A stretch of 64,000 nt of DNA from positions 62,001 through 126,000 of the forward strand of contig NZ_FOBC01000008.1 in the NCBI RefSeq assembly GCF_900109725.1. The letters run 5' to 3'. The notes under the pieces were generated by a model. It did no database searches. It saw only the letters and a program-made list of their open reading frames with translations, and was not told the DNA's origin. The position numbers and the translations under genes were made by a program. Origin of the DNA: Halomonas daqiaonensis (GTDB lineage Bacteria > Pseudomonadota > Gammaproteobacteria > Pseudomonadales > Halomonadaceae). Positions within the stretch are counted from its first letter, which is position 1, and every line of letters starts with the position of its first letter. This document shows positions 50,622 to 59,977 of the stretch, piece after piece.

Positions 50622-51350
50622 ATGGACATTACCAGCGATATCCACAGCCAGCATATCTCGCGGCAGTTTAACCAGGAGCTCGACGAGCTCAAGACCCACC
50701 TGATGGCCATGGGCGGCCTGGTCGAGAAGCAGGTCCAGGACGCCGTCGGCGCCCTGCTCGACAGCGACTCTGCCCTGGCCGAGCGGGTGGTTGCCAACGA
50801 CCGTGCGGTCAACGACATGCAGATCAAGATCGACGAGGAGTGCACCCAGGTGCTGGCGCGCCGTCAGCCCACCGCCTCCGACCTGCGCCTGGTCCTGGCG
50901 GTGATTCGTGCCGCCTCCGATCTGGAGCGGATCGGCGACGAGGCGAGCAAGATCGCCCGCAACGCCATCGAGCTGATCGAGGCCGACAACGGCAACCGCG
51001 GCTTCGTCGAGGTACGCATGCTCAGCGAGCATGTGCGGCGCATGGTGCGCGATGCCCTGACCTCCTTTGCCCGCCTCGATACCGAGCTGGCGCTCAAGCT
51101 GGTCCATGAGGATGATGAGGTCGACAATGAATATCGCAGCGCCATGCGCTCGCTGATGACCTTCATGATGGAGGATGCCCGCTCGATCTCGTCGATCCTC
51201 AGTGTGATGTGGATCCTGCGTGCCCTCGAGCGCATCGGTGATCACGCCAACAACCTCGCCGAATACGTGGTTTATCTGGTCAAGGGCCTCGATATCCGCC
51301 ATACCGACCCCGAGGACCTCGACAAGGACATCCTCGAGGGAAAGGGTTGA
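50622..51350 (+). CDS. phoU: Phosphate signalling regulator PhoU
   Basis: Metal-binding all-helical protein that links the Pst transporter to PhoR, keeping the Pho regulon off in high phosphate. The 242-residue protein has two three-helix repeats with the metal-ligand type ExxxD motifs, such as RAASDLERIGDEASKIAR and RALERIGDHANNLAEYVVYL. AGGAGAGG precedes the ATG. It is the last gene of pstCAB-phoU and is followed by a hairpin. Confidence 0.96.
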   Translation: MDITSDIHSQHISRQFNQELDELKTHLMAMGGLVEKQVQDAVGALLDSDSALAERVVANDRAVNDMQIKIDEECTQVLARRQPTASDLRLVLAVIRAASDLERIGDEASKIARNAIELIEADNGNRGFVEVRMLSEHVRRMVRDALTSFARLDTELALKLVHEDDEVDNEYRSAMRSLMTFMMEDARSISSILSVMWILRALERIGDHANNLAEYVVYLVKGLDIRHTDPEDLDKDILEGKG

Positions 51351-51381
51351 CCGCACCCCGCGATTGACCGTCAATGTCGCA

Positions 51382-51407
51382 GGCCGCCGCCCCGTCGGGC
51401 GGCGGCC
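51382..51407 (+). terminator. Hairpin after phoU
   Basis: GGCCGCCGCCC-CGTC-GGGCGGCGGCC, an 11-bp GC-rich stem 31 bases after phoU. The tail (TGCTGTGTG) has few Ts, so termination is probable but not certain. Confidence 0.65.
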
Positions 51408-51433
51408 TGCTGTGTGACAGGAGGATGTGACGG

Positions 51434-52186
51434 ATGCTCGATGCCTTTACGGCGCTGACCCGCGGGACCCGGCTGGTCTATTCCCGCGGCCTGCGTCGCT
51501 ACGTGTTTCTGCCGATAGTCGCCAACCTGCTGGTCTACGCTGCCATGCTCTGGTACGTGCTGGGCCACTTCGGCGGCTGGCTGGACGGTTGGATGGCCAT
51601 GGTTCCCGGCTGGCTGGACTGGCTCTCCTGGCTCATCTGGCCACTCTTCGTGCTCAGCCTGGTGCTGATCGTCTTCTTCACATTCACCCTGGTGACCCAC
51701 CTTGTCGCCGCGCCCTTCTACGGCTTTCTGGCTGCCCGGGTGGAGGTGGAAGCGACCGGACGGCCGCCGCTGGACGACCGGGGCCTGGCGAAAACTGCTG
51801 TGGATGCCCTGGGACGTGAACTGGTCAAGCTGGGTTACATCCTGCCGCGCATGGCCCTGCTTCTCGTTATCAGCTGGATCCCGGTGCTCAACCTGGTGGC
51901 GCCGCTGCTATGGGCGGCCTTCTCGGCCTGGATCATGGCGATCACCTACCTCGACTACCCCATGGACAACAACAAGGTCAGCTTCCAGGACATGCGTCGC
52001 CGGCTGAAGGCCCGCTGGTGGCCCACGCTCAGCTATGGCGGCTGGGTGACCCTGATTACCTGGCTGCCATTGGCCAATCTCTTCCTGCTGCCCGGTGCCG
52101 TAGCCGCCGCGGTCCTGATGTGGGAGCGCCATTACCGCGGCATCGAGACCGACAAGGCACTCGGCGGACCGCCTCAGGCGCGCTGA
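51434..52186 (+). CDS. cysZ: Sulfate transporter CysZ
   Basis: Inner-membrane sulfate channel supplying cysteine synthesis. The 250-residue protein has about four hydrophobic segments and family blocks such as HLVAAPFYGFLAARVE and YLDYPMDNNKVSFQDMRR. CAGGAGGATG precedes the ATG. It has no obvious link with the phosphate genes around it and ends with a 13-base overlap with the convergent phoR. Confidence 0.92.
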   Translation: MLDAFTALTRGTRLVYSRGLRRYVFLPIVANLLVYAAMLWYVLGHFGGWLDGWMAMVPGWLDWLSWLIWPLFVLSLVLIVFFTFTLVTHLVAAPFYGFLAARVEVEATGRPPLDDRGLAKTAVDALGRELVKLGYILPRMALLLVISWIPVLNLVAPLLWAAFSAWIMAITYLDYPMDNNKVSFQDMRRRLKARWWPTLSYGGWVTLITWLPLANLFLLPGAVAAAVLMWERHYRGIETDKALGGPPQAR

Positions 52187-53487
52187 GCGTTGTCGGTCGT
52201 GTCGCGCAGACGCTCGGCGGGGAACAGGCAGCGGAAGGTGGCACCGCGGCCGGGGCGGGAGTCGATCGCCAGGCGGGCATCGTGGCGCAGTAGCACGTGC
52301 TTGACGATGGCCAGGCCCAGGCCGGTGCCGCCGGTGGCGGTGCTGCGGCCCTTGTCGACCCGGTAGAAGCGTTCGGTGAGGCGCGGCAGATGAACCGGGT
52401 CGATGCCTTCGCCATCGTCCTCCACCTCCAGGCTGGCGCCCTCGCCGTGAGGGCGCCAGCGCAGCACGATATGGCGCCGATCCCCGGCATAGCGCACGGC
52501 ATTGAAGGCCAGGTTGGAGAGCGCACTGCGGATCTCCTGTTCGCTGCCGATCAGCGCGCGTGACTCCTCGACCTCTACCCTGATCGACTGGCGCCCGTCG
52601 GAGAGCGCCTTGGCGTCGTTCTGTACGGCCTCGAGCAGCTCGCCCATTGCCATCGGGGCATCATCGCGCCCGCCCTGGTCGATCTCCAGCCGTGACAGCA
52701 ACAGCAGGTCGTTGACCAGGTTCTGCATCCGGTCGGTCTGGGCCTTCATCTGCGACAGGCCCCGGCCCATCCGCGGTGGCAACTGGCCGGCCATCTCCGT
52801 ATAGGTCTCCAGGTAGCCGGCCAGTACGGTCAGCGGGGTCCTCAGCTCGTGGGAAACGTTGGCCACGAAGTCGCGGCGCATCTGCTCCAGGCGGTGCAGC
52901 CGGGTGATGTCCCGGGCCATCACCAGGCGTTCGTCGTCGCCATAGAGGGTGATCTGGAACTGCAGGATCAGCGACTCGTCGATGGGCGAGGGCAGGGTCA
53001 GTGGCTCACGATAGTCGCGGCCATGGAAGTAGTCGACGAAGCGCGGGTCACGCAGCAGGTTGGTGATGTGCTGGCCGCGGTCGAGTTGGGGCTTGAAACC
53101 GAGCATCCGTTCGGCAGCGCTGTTCCACCACTCCAGGTCGCCGTGGCGGTCGAGCATCACCACACTGTCGCGCATCGCCTCGGAGGACTCCTGGATGCGC
53201 TGCAGCGTGGCCCGTAGCCGCTGCTGGGTCAGCTGCTGGCTCTTCTGGTAGCGGTAGAGGCGGTCGAAAAGCTCGCCCCACAGGCCGCTGGCGGCGGGAG
53301 GCTCCTCCTGGGGGCGTAGCGTGAGCCACTGGTAGAGGGCATGCAGCTGGCGCAGATGGAAGACCAGGCAGAGCAGCAGGCCGGCGGCGATGCCGACCAT
53401 AAGGGCGGAAAAGGGCCAGCCGACCAGCCCCCCGGCGCCGGCCAGAATAGCCAGGCGCCAGAACTCGCGTCGCCAGAGTCGCCCCAC
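52174..53487 (-). CDS. phoR: Phosphate regulon sensor histidine kinase PhoR
   Basis: Membrane kinase that phosphorylates PhoB under phosphate limitation. The 437-residue protein has an N-terminal membrane region (about 10-45), a PAS domain (about 100-200), the H box FVANVSHELRTPLTVL with His213, and the N, G1 and G2 boxes (SALSNLAFNAVRYAG, VEDDGEGID, TGLGLAIVKH). The GTG at 53487 comes one base after the phoB stop with AAGGG upstream. An upstream GTG at 53523 would overlap phoB by 35 bases and is less likely. Confidence 0.95.
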   Translation of the reverse strand: MGRLWRREFWRLAILAGAGGLVGWPFSALMVGIAAGLLLCLVFHLRQLHALYQWLTLRPQEEPPAASGLWGELFDRLYRYQKSQQLTQQRLRATLQRIQESSEAMRDSVVMLDRHGDLEWWNSAAERMLGFKPQLDRGQHITNLLRDPRFVDYFHGRDYREPLTLPSPIDESLILQFQITLYGDDERLVMARDITRLHRLEQMRRDFVANVSHELRTPLTVLAGYLETYTEMAGQLPPRMGRGLSQMKAQTDRMQNLVNDLLLLSRLEIDQGGRDDAPMAMGELLEAVQNDAKALSDGRQSIRVEVEESRALIGSEQEIRSALSNLAFNAVRYAGDRRHIVLRWRPHGEGASLEVEDDGEGIDPVHLPRLTERFYRVDKGRSTATGGTGLGLAIVKHVLLRHDARLAIDSRPGRGATFRCLFPAERLRDTTDNAQRA

Positions 53488-53488
53488 G

Positions 53489-54178
53489 TCAGCCCTTGGC
53501 GGAGAACCGGTAGCCGGTGCCACGCACGGTCTGGATCAGCTGGTGATGGGGCTCGCCCAGCGCCTTGCGCAGGCGGCGGATATGCACATCCACGGTACGC
53601 TCCTCGACATAGACATTGCCGCCCCACACATGATCGAGCAGCTGCCCGCGAGTATAGGCGCGTTCCTGGTGAGTCATGAAGAACTGCAGCAGACGGTACT
53701 CGGTGGGGCCCATCTCCAGCGAACGGCCATCGATGCTGACCCGGTGGCTGACCGGGTCGAGCAGCAGCCCGGCGACCTCCACCGGGTCCTCGACGCCCCG
53801 CGGCGTGGTACGGCGCAGCACCGCCTTGAGGCGTGCTACCAGCTCCCTTGGCGAGAAGGGCTTGGTGATGTAGTCGTCGGCGCCCGCCTCGAGCCCCTGA
53901 ATCTTGTTGTCCTCCTCGCCCTTGGCGGTGAGCATGATGATCGGCAGCTCGGCGGTGGCCTCCTCACGCTTCAGGCGACGTGCCAGCTCGAGGCCGCTGG
54001 TCCCGGGCATCATCCAGTCGAGCAACACCAGATCGGGCTGGTGGTCGACCACCATGGCGTGGGCGTCCTGGGCATTGTCGGCCTCGAGCACGCGATAGTC
54101 GGCCATCTCCAGCGCCACCGCGATCATCTCGCGGATCGGCGCCTCATCATCGACGATCAGTACGGTCTTGGCGGTCAT
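53489..54178 (-). CDS. phoB: Phosphate regulon response regulator PhoB
   Basis: OmpR-type regulator of the Pho regulon, 229 residues. The receiver domain has the acidic pair DDE (10-12), the phosphoacceptor Asp54 (LLDWMMP) and Lys in [13 protein letters not shown]. The C-terminal winged helix carries [17 protein letters not shown]. The gene is preceded by a Pho box, so it is probably autoregulated, and overlaps no neighbour except the closely spaced phoR. Confidence 0.97.
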   Translation of the reverse strand: MTAKTVLIVDDEAPIREMIAVALEMADYRVLEADNAQDAHAMVVDHQPDLVLLDWMMPGTSGLELARRLKREEATAELPIIMLTAKGEEDNKIQGLEAGADDYITKPFSPRELVARLKAVLRRTTPRGVEDPVEVAGLLLDPVSHRVSIDGRSLEMGPTEYRLLQFFMTHQERAYTRGQLLDHVWGGNVYVEERTVDVHIRRLRKALGEPHHQLIQTVRGTGYRFSAKG

Positions 54179-54212
54179 CCCGGAGCCTCGTGGTCAATGA
54201 CGGATCGATGAC

Positions 54213-54247
54213 GATGACAGCACGTCATGATGACAATAGCGTGACAG
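54213..54247 (-). promoter_or_regulatory. Pho box upstream of phoB
   Basis: Read on the minus strand, CTGTCACGCTA and TTGTCATCATG (54247-54226) form an 11-bp direct repeat matching the PhoB site; a further CTGTCATC lies at 54220-54213. The site ends about 48 bases before the phoB start. Confidence 0.8.
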
Positions 54248-54265
54248 CTCCGGCCTGTCGCTCGC

Positions 54266-55162
54266 TCAGCCACCGTTCACCGTCGGCCACAGGGAGAGCG
54301 CGATCCCGGCGAAGACTAGCAGGCCCGACCAGTGATTATTGATAAAGGCCTGGAAGCAGCGGTCGCGTTCGCGCTCGCGGATCAGGAACTGCTGGTGCAC
54401 GAAGGTCGCCGCCATGGCGGCCAGCCCCAGCCAGAAGAAGCCCCCCAGCGCGAGAAGCCATCCGGCCCAGGCCAGCAGCCCCAGGGTCAGGCCCTGTAAC
54501 AGGCCGATCATCAGCCGATCGGCGTGGCCGAACAGCACGGCGGTGGACTTGATGCCGATCTTCAGGTCGTCGTCACGGTCGACCATGGCGTACTCGGTGT
54601 CGTAGGCGACCGTCCAGGCCACGTTGGCGGCGAACAGCAGCCAGGCGACCGGTGGCAGCGCCCCCAGCACGGCGCCGAAGGCCATGGGAATCGCCCAGGA
54701 GAAGGCTGCACCGAGGAAGGCCTGGGGCAGATGGGTGTAGCGCTTCATGAAGGGGTAGACGAAGGCCAGGATCACCCCCACCACCGAGAGCATCACCGTG
54801 AAGAGATTGGTGAACCAGACCAGCACGAAGGCGGCCATCACCAGCATCAGGAACAATGCCTGGGCCTCTCCTTCGCTGATCCGGCCGGTGGCCAGGGGGC
54901 GGTTTTTCGTGCGCTTGACGTGGCCGTCAAAGTGGCGGTCGGCGTAGTCGTTGACCACGCACCCTGCGGCGCGCATCAGATAGACTCCGGCGACGAAGAT
55001 CAGCAGCACCTTGCGGCCGGGGATCCCCTCAGCGGCGACCCACAGGGCCCAGAGGGTGGGCCACATCAGCAGCCAGGTACCGATGGGGCGGTCGAGACGG
55101 GTCAGGTGCAGGAAGTCGGGCACCCGGGCCAGGCCCTTGGGGTGCATCAGGGATCGGTCCAT
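54266..55162 (-). CDS. ubiA: 4-hydroxybenzoate octaprenyltransferase
   Basis: Prenylates 4-hydroxybenzoate in ubiquinone synthesis. The 298-residue membrane protein has the first aspartate-rich motif [20 protein letters not shown] (about 76-95), a second [16 protein letters not shown] region, and some eight to nine helices. The ATG at 55162 has GAGG upstream and starts near the conserved [10 protein letters not shown]; an in-frame ATG at 55147 is an alternative. It follows ubiC on the same strand after 37 bases. Confidence 0.96.
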   Translation of the reverse strand: MDRSLMHPKGLARVPDFLHLTRLDRPIGTWLLMWPTLWALWVAAEGIPGRKVLLIFVAGVYLMRAAGCVVNDYADRHFDGHVKRTKNRPLATGRISEGEAQALFLMLVMAAFVLVWFTNLFTVMLSVVGVILAFVYPFMKRYTHLPQAFLGAAFSWAIPMAFGAVLGALPPVAWLLFAANVAWTVAYDTEYAMVDRDDDLKIGIKSTAVLFGHADRLMIGLLQGLTLGLLAWAGWLLALGGFFWLGLAAMAATFVHQQFLIRERERDRCFQAFINNHWSGLLVFAGIALSLWPTVNGG

Positions 55163-55199
55163 CTCGTCCTCATGATATCCAGTTTGGCTGCACGAGAGC

Positions 55200-55742
55200 C
55201 TAGCGCGAAGGCAGCCTGAGGTCACTCGCCATGCCATCGAGGAAGAACTCCTGGACCAGCACAGCGAAGCGCCGGTGGCGGAACAGCGAGCGGCGCGCCC
55301 AGGGACCCGACGCGGTGTGGAAAGGGGCCGGGTCAGCGGTGACCTCAAGGGGGCCGCGCTCCAGGTCCGGCTGACGGAACAGCCAGCTGCCCAGCGAGCG
55401 CTCGCCTAAGCGATCGAGCCGCTGACCGTGCAGTCCCTCCAGGGGCACCACCGAGCGAGCCACCACCCAAGGGCGCTCGTCCAGGCACAGCGCTACCTCG
55501 CGCAGCCAGGCATGGCGGGCAAGCGGCAGACCCAGGGCCAGTGCCTCGTCGCGACGCGGCCGCCCGAGGCGTTGGTCCAGCAGGCGAACCCGGAAAGCCT
55601 GCTGGCCGCCAGCGCTGGCCAGCCGGGAGGTGAGGGAGTCGCGGGAGGCAATCCATTGCCACCAGGCAGCGCTCATGGCTGGTCGTGCCGCCGCCAGGGG
55701 GCGCCAGCGGGGGTCGCTTGCCGGGCCGTTGCTCACCGTCAC
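55200..55742 (-). CDS. ubiC: Chorismate lyase UbiC
   Basis: Releases 4-hydroxybenzoate and pyruvate from chorismate, feeding UbiA. The 180-residue product has the family features [20 protein letters not shown] and [15 protein letters not shown] start at 55742 is likely, with GGAGA just upstream; a second GTG at 55736 gives better spacing and is an alternative. ubiC and ubiA form a two-gene ubiquinone unit. Confidence 0.9.
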   Translation of the reverse strand: MTVSNGPASDPRWRPLAAARPAMSAAWWQWIASRDSLTSRLASAGGQQAFRVRLLDQRLGRPRRDEALALGLPLARHAWLREVALCLDERPWVVARSVVPLEGLHGQRLDRLGERSLGSWLFRQPDLERGPLEVTADPAPFHTASGPWARRSLFRHRRFAVLVQEFFLDGMASDLRLPSR

Positions 55743-55814
55743 TCTCCGCGTCGACTTCGAGGGCGGCTAGTGTACCATGCTGCCCCATTACCCTTACCCC
55801 GATCGATGAGGCCT

Positions 55815-56975
55815 ATGAGTGCACCCCTGACCATCATCGGCTCCGGCATGGCAGGCCTCGGCCTGCTGCGTAAGCTGCGTGCCCTGGATCCGGCACGACC
55901 GGTAACGCTGATCACCGGCGACAGTGGCGATGACTACTCTAAGCCACTGCTCACCACCGGATTTGCCAAGCGCCTCCCGCCCCGGCGACTGGCGGCGCGC
56001 TCGGCTCTGGAGGTCGCCGACGACCTCGGTGCCGTGGTGCGCACCCACACCCGGGTGGAGGCCATCGACCCGGTAGGGCGAACCCTGACCCTCGGCACCG
56101 AGACACTGCCCTGGAGCGAGCTGGTGTTGGCCACCGGTGCCGCGCCGGTGCGGCCCTTCCGTGTGCCCGACGCGGTAGCCGACCGGGTGTTCAGCATCAA
56201 TGACCTGGATGATTATCGCGCCTTTCACGCGGCCCTGGAGACGCTGGGCCGGCCGGCGCGCGTGGTGATCATCGGCATCGGCCTGGTGGGCTGCGAGTTC
56301 GCCAACGACCTCGCCGCCGGCGGCCACGCCGTCGAGCTGGTGGCCCCGGAATCCACCCCTCTGCCGCGCCTGGTGCCGGAACCGCTGGGCCGTGCCCTGG
56401 GCGAGACCTTCCGGGAGGCAGGCATGGTGCTGCATACCGGACGCCAGCTGTTGGACTTGAGGGCCGACGGCGCCTCTGTCGGCCTGGAACTGGACGATGG
56501 AACCTCGCTGTCGGCCGACCTGGTACTGGTGGCCACGGGGCTGCGGCCACGCACCACCCTGGCCGACTCGGCCGGGATCGCGGTCAGCGAAGCGGGCATC
56601 CACACCGACCGATACCTGGCGACCTCGGCACCGGGCATCCATGCCCTGGGCGATGCGGCCTGTGTCGAGGGCGTCAATGCCATGTACGTGCAGCCGCTGC
56701 TGGCCAGTGCCAAGGCCCTGGCCCGGACCCTGACCGGCACCCCTACCGCGGTGACCTATGGCCCTTGGCCGGTGCTGGTCAAGACGCCTCTGTTGCCGGT
56801 GGTGGCCCTCCCGCCGGTTCATCCTCCGGCACGCTGGCGCCTCGAGGGAGAGGGCAGTGACCTGACCGCCCTGGCCGAGGCGGCGGACGGACGTTTGATC
56901 GGATTTGCGTTGACAGGACACTGCGTCCGTCGGAAAGTCGAACTGGCGCGAGCCGCGCCGCCGTTGCTAGGCTAG
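55815..56975 (+). CDS. Rubredoxin-NAD(+) reductase-like FAD oxidoreductase
   Basis: The 386-residue FAD/NAD(P)-binding protein has an N-terminal GSGMAGLGLLRKLR, a central NAD motif (IIGIGLVGCEFAND), and the FAD block GIHALGDAA. Sequence and position (beside ubiC, HU and recG) match RubB of pseudomonads, which passes electrons from NADH to rubredoxin. No rubredoxin gene is adjacent here, unlike in Pseudomonas. The ATG at 55815 is taken (GAGG upstream, short spacing); 55806 is also possible. Confidence 0.85.
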   Translation: MSAPLTIIGSGMAGLGLLRKLRALDPARPVTLITGDSGDDYSKPLLTTGFAKRLPPRRLAARSALEVADDLGAVVRTHTRVEAIDPVGRTLTLGTETLPWSELVLATGAAPVRPFRVPDAVADRVFSINDLDDYRAFHAALETLGRPARVVIIGIGLVGCEFANDLAAGGHAVELVAPESTPLPRLVPEPLGRALGETFREAGMVLHTGRQLLDLRADGASVGLELDDGTSLSADLVLVATGLRPRTTLADSAGIAVSEAGIHTDRYLATSAPGIHALGDAACVEGVNAMYVQPLLASAKALARTLTGTPTAVTYGPWPVLVKTPLLPVVALPPVHPPARWRLEGEGSDLTALAEAADGRLIGFALTGHCVRRKVELARAAPPLLG

Positions 56976-57119
56976 TCTCGTCAACGACGGGGCCTGCCAC
57001 GGACAGCGAGCCGGGATCGAGCGAGTCGGCGTGCGCGTGATGCACTGACAGGTCATGTGCCATAACAACATTGCCGGTGGTGATCGCCGGCATGATGATG
57101 TCAATTTCAGGAGGGCTGT

Positions 57120-57395
57120 ATGCGCAAGCCAGAACTCGCCGCGGCGATTGCCGAGCGTGCCGATCTTTCCAAGGACAAGGCGAGCCAGGTGCTCAACGTC
57201 ATCCTCGACGAGATCACCGGTAGCGTTTCCCAGGGTCAGGACGTCACTCTGATCGGCTTCGGTACCTTCAGCGTGCGGGAGCGAGCCGCACGCACCGGCA
57301 AGAACCCTCAGACCGGTCAGCCGCTGACCATTCCGGCCAGCAAGACCGTCGCCTTCAAGGCGGGCAAGGGCCTCAAGGACGCCGTCGCGAAGTAA
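57120..57395 (+). CDS. DNA-binding protein HU family
   Basis: Ninety-one-residue histone-like protein with the HU fold: N-terminal dimerisation helices, then TLIGFGTFSVRERAARTGKNP and the DNA-binding arm carrying RTGKNPQTGQPLTIPASK. It compacts and bends DNA. AGGAGG lies just upstream of the ATG, fitting high expression. The 144-base upstream gap contains a small inverted repeat (GCCGG/CCGGC near 57071-57089). Confidence 0.93.
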   Translation: MRKPELAAAIAERADLSKDKASQVLNVILDEITGSVSQGQDVTLIGFGTFSVRERAARTGKNPQTGQPLTIPASKTVAFKAGKGLKDAVAK

Positions 57396-57428
57396 GGCAT
57401 TGCGGTATTGACTGGTGGTGGAGCCGAT

Positions 57429-57785
57429 ATGAAGCTGCGACTGATGCTGTGGCTGCTCGGGCTGATGCTCAAGCGTGCCCTGCGCCGCAAGGCGCGGTTC
57501 CGCGAACTACTCGGCGAGATGCGTGGCCTCGACTGGGGCATTGCCACCGAAGACCTCTCCATCGCCCGTCATTACCGCATGTCGCCCCTCGGCATCCTTA
57601 CCGGCTCGGGCCTGCCGGTGGACCTCGACCTGGAGCTGCGCTTCGAGGATCAGGCCACGGCCATCAAGGTCCTCAAGAAACCCACCCAGCAGGCCTTTCT
57701 CGACGGCATGATGGCAGGCACCGTTCGCCTGGTCGGTGACTCCGGCGACCTGCAGAAGTTGCAGCGGCTTCTCAAGCACCTGTAA
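57429..57785 (+). CDS. Small SCP2-like protein of unknown function
   Basis: The 118-residue protein begins with a hydrophobic and basic segment (MKLRLMLWLLGLMLKRALRR), which may touch the membrane. A compact domain follows whose middle (DLELRFEDQATAIKVLKKPT, then FLDGMMAGTVRLVGD) resembles SCP2 sterol-carrier-like domains in which lipids bind. I infer this from pattern only; no ligand is known. GGTGGAG lies upstream of the ATG. It follows the HU gene and converges on recG. Confidence 0.65.
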   Translation: MKLRLMLWLLGLMLKRALRRKARFRELLGEMRGLDWGIATEDLSIARHYRMSPLGILTGSGLPVDLDLELRFEDQATAIKVLKKPTQQAFLDGMMAGTVRLVGDSGDLQKLQRLLKHL

Positions 57786-57851
57786 GCACCGAGCTGAAAG
57801 CGCCGAGCGCCAAGGAAACCCCTGACCGTTTACTCCCTACCCTGATCCTCT

Positions 57852-57891
57852 GCTTGGCCGCTTGGCCGCTTGGCCGCTTGGCCGCTTGGCC
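57852..57891. repeat. Five perfect tandem copies of an 8-bp unit
   Basis: GCTTGGCC is repeated five times without change, ending 4 bases before the recG stop codon on the opposite strand. It fills most of the gap between the SCP2-like gene and recG and could vary in copy number by slippage. Confidence 0.95.
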
Positions 57892-57895
57892 GCTG

Positions 57896-59977
57896 TCATA
57901 CCTGCCCATAGCGTCCTGCTTGCTCTCCCAGCCAGCGGCGGATCAGCGGGCGGCTGGCTTGGGGATGCTCGTCGATCAGCGCCTCGGCCAGGGGCGCGAT
58001 GCGATCCAGTAGGTCGGCGTCGCGCTCCAGGTCGGCGATCTTCATCTGCGCGAGTCCCGTCTGACGGGTCCCCAGGACCTCCCCGGGGCCACGGATCTCC
58101 AGGTCCTTCTCGGCGATGCGAAAGCCGTCGGTGGTCTCGCGCATCACCGCCAGGCGCTCCCGGGAGTGTGCCGACAGAGGCGGATGATAGAGCAGCACGC
58201 AGAAGCTCTCGATGGCGCCGCGTCCCACCCGGCCGCGCAGCTGATGGAGCTGGGAGAGGCCCAGGCGCTCCGGGTTCTCGATGATCATCAGGCTGGCATT
58301 GGGCACGTCGACACCCACCTCGATCACCGTGGTGGCCACCAGCAAGTCCAGCTCACCGGCCTTGAAGTCCGCCATCACTGTAGCCTTCTCGCTGGCCTTC
58401 ATACGCCCGTGGACCAGGCCGATGGTCAACTCCGGCAGGGTCTCGACGAGTTCGTCGCGGGTCGCCTCGGCGGCCTGGCACTGCAGCGCCTCGGACTCCT
58501 CGATCAGGGTGCAGACCCAGTACGCCTGGCGTCCCTCGGCGCAGGCATGGCGGATGCGTGCCATCACCTCGGGGCGCCGCTCGTCGGGCATCACTACCGT
58601 CTTCACCGGGGTTCGGCCCGGCGGCAACTCGTCGATCACTGAGACGTCCAGATCGGCATAGGCGCTCATCGCCAGGGTGCGCGGGATCGGGGTGGCGGTC
58701 ATCACCAGCTGGTGGGGCGTCAGGCCGCCGGCCTCGCCCTTTTCGCGCAGCGCCAGGCGCTGGTGGACGCCGAAGCGGTGCTGCTCGTCGATGATCGCCA
58801 GGCCCAGGCGCTGGAAGTGCACGTCGCCCTGGAAGAGCGCGTGGGTCCCCACCACCATGCGCGCCCGGCCGTCCTGGATGGCCGCCTTGGTGTCCAGGCG
58901 CGCCTTGCCCTTGAGCTTGCCGGACAGCCAGGCCACCTCGATGCCCAATGGCTCGAACCAGGCGCTGAAGGTCCGGTAGTGCTGCTCGGCGAGGATCTCG
59001 GTGGGGGCCATCATCGCCGCCTGGCAGTCGGCGGCGATGGCCGAGAGCGCTGCCATGGCTGCGACCACCGTCTTGCCCGAGCCCACGTCGCCCTGTACCA
59101 GGCGCAGCATGGGCACCTGACGCGCCAGGTCGGCAGCGATCTCGTCGAGCACCCGGCGCTGGGCGCCGGTCAGCGAGAAGGGAAGCTGGGTCAGGAAGCG
59201 GGCCTGCAGGCTGCGCCCACCCGGCAGGGTCGGGGCTCCGTCCTCTTGGATGCGCTGGCGCACCTCCTGCAGACTCAGCCGGTGGGCGAGCAGCTCCTCC
59301 AAGGCCAGGCGGCGCCGTGCCGGGTGCCGGCCGGCCGCCAGCTGCTCCGCGTCGGCCTCCGGTGGCGGCCGGTGCAGGGTATCCAGGCAGTGGTGAAGTT
59401 CGGGCAGGTCGAAGCGCTGGCGCAGGGATGTGGGGATGCCGTCGGGAAGGGCGTCCGGTGCGGCATCCAGACGCGCCAGGGCCTGGTCGATCAGTGCCCG
59501 AAATCGGGTCTGGTGGAGGCCCTCGGTCGCCGGGTAGATGGGCGTCAGGTGGTCTTCCACCGGCGCCTCACCGCTGGCCAGCAGACGGTACTCCGGGTGA
59601 TAGAGCTCCAGGCCGGTGGCGCCGGCACGGGCCTCGCCGAAGGCGCGCACCCGCACCCCGGGCTGGAACTGTTGCTGCTGCGCTGGAGAGAAGTGGAAGA
59701 AGCGCAGGCTGAGGATCCCCGATCCGTCGCGCAGGCGAACCAGCAGGCTGCGTCGCCGGCCGCTCACCACCTCACCGGCCACCACCTCGCCCTCCACCAC
59801 GGCCTCATGGCCGGCGCGCAGGGTGGCGATGGGGGTGATGCGGGTGCGATCCTGATAGCGCAGCGGCAGGTGGAACAGCAGGTCGCTGACGCGCTCGATG
59901 CCCAGCCGGGCCAGCTTGAGCGCCAGCGCCTCGCCGACGCCCTTGAGCTCCGTGACGGGCGCGTCGAGCTCGCTCAT
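57896..59977 (-). CDS. recG: ATP-dependent DNA helicase RecG
   Basis: Branch-migration helicase that regresses stalled forks. The 693-residue protein has an N-terminal wedge/OB region, then the helicase core with Walker A QGDVGSGKTVVA, the DEQH box (AIIDEQHRFG), VMTATPIPRTLA and the C-terminal QLRGRVGRG. Length matches E. coli RecG (693). Its ATG overlaps the oxyR stop (ATGA), so the two are coupled on the minus strand. Confidence 0.97.
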   Translation of the reverse strand: MSELDAPVTELKGVGEALALKLARLGIERVSDLLFHLPLRYQDRTRITPIATLRAGHEAVVEGEVVAGEVVSGRRRSLLVRLRDGSGILSLRFFHFSPAQQQQFQPGVRVRAFGEARAGATGLELYHPEYRLLASGEAPVEDHLTPIYPATEGLHQTRFRALIDQALARLDAAPDALPDGIPTSLRQRFDLPELHHCLDTLHRPPPEADAEQLAAGRHPARRRLALEELLAHRLSLQEVRQRIQEDGAPTLPGGRSLQARFLTQLPFSLTGAQRRVLDEIAADLARQVPMLRLVQGDVGSGKTVVAAMAALSAIAADCQAAMMAPTEILAEQHYRTFSAWFEPLGIEVAWLSGKLKGKARLDTKAAIQDGRARMVVGTHALFQGDVHFQRLGLAIIDEQHRFGVHQRLALREKGEAGGLTPHQLVMTATPIPRTLAMSAYADLDVSVIDELPPGRTPVKTVVMPDERRPEVMARIRHACAEGRQAYWVCTLIEESEALQCQAAEATRDELVETLPELTIGLVHGRMKASEKATVMADFKAGELDLLVATTVIEVGVDVPNASLMIIENPERLGLSQLHQLRGRVGRGAIESFCVLLYHPPLSAHSRERLAVMRETTDGFRIAEKDLEIRGPGEVLGTRQTGLAQMKIADLERDADLLDRIAPLAEALIDEHPQASRPLIRRWLGEQAGRYGQV

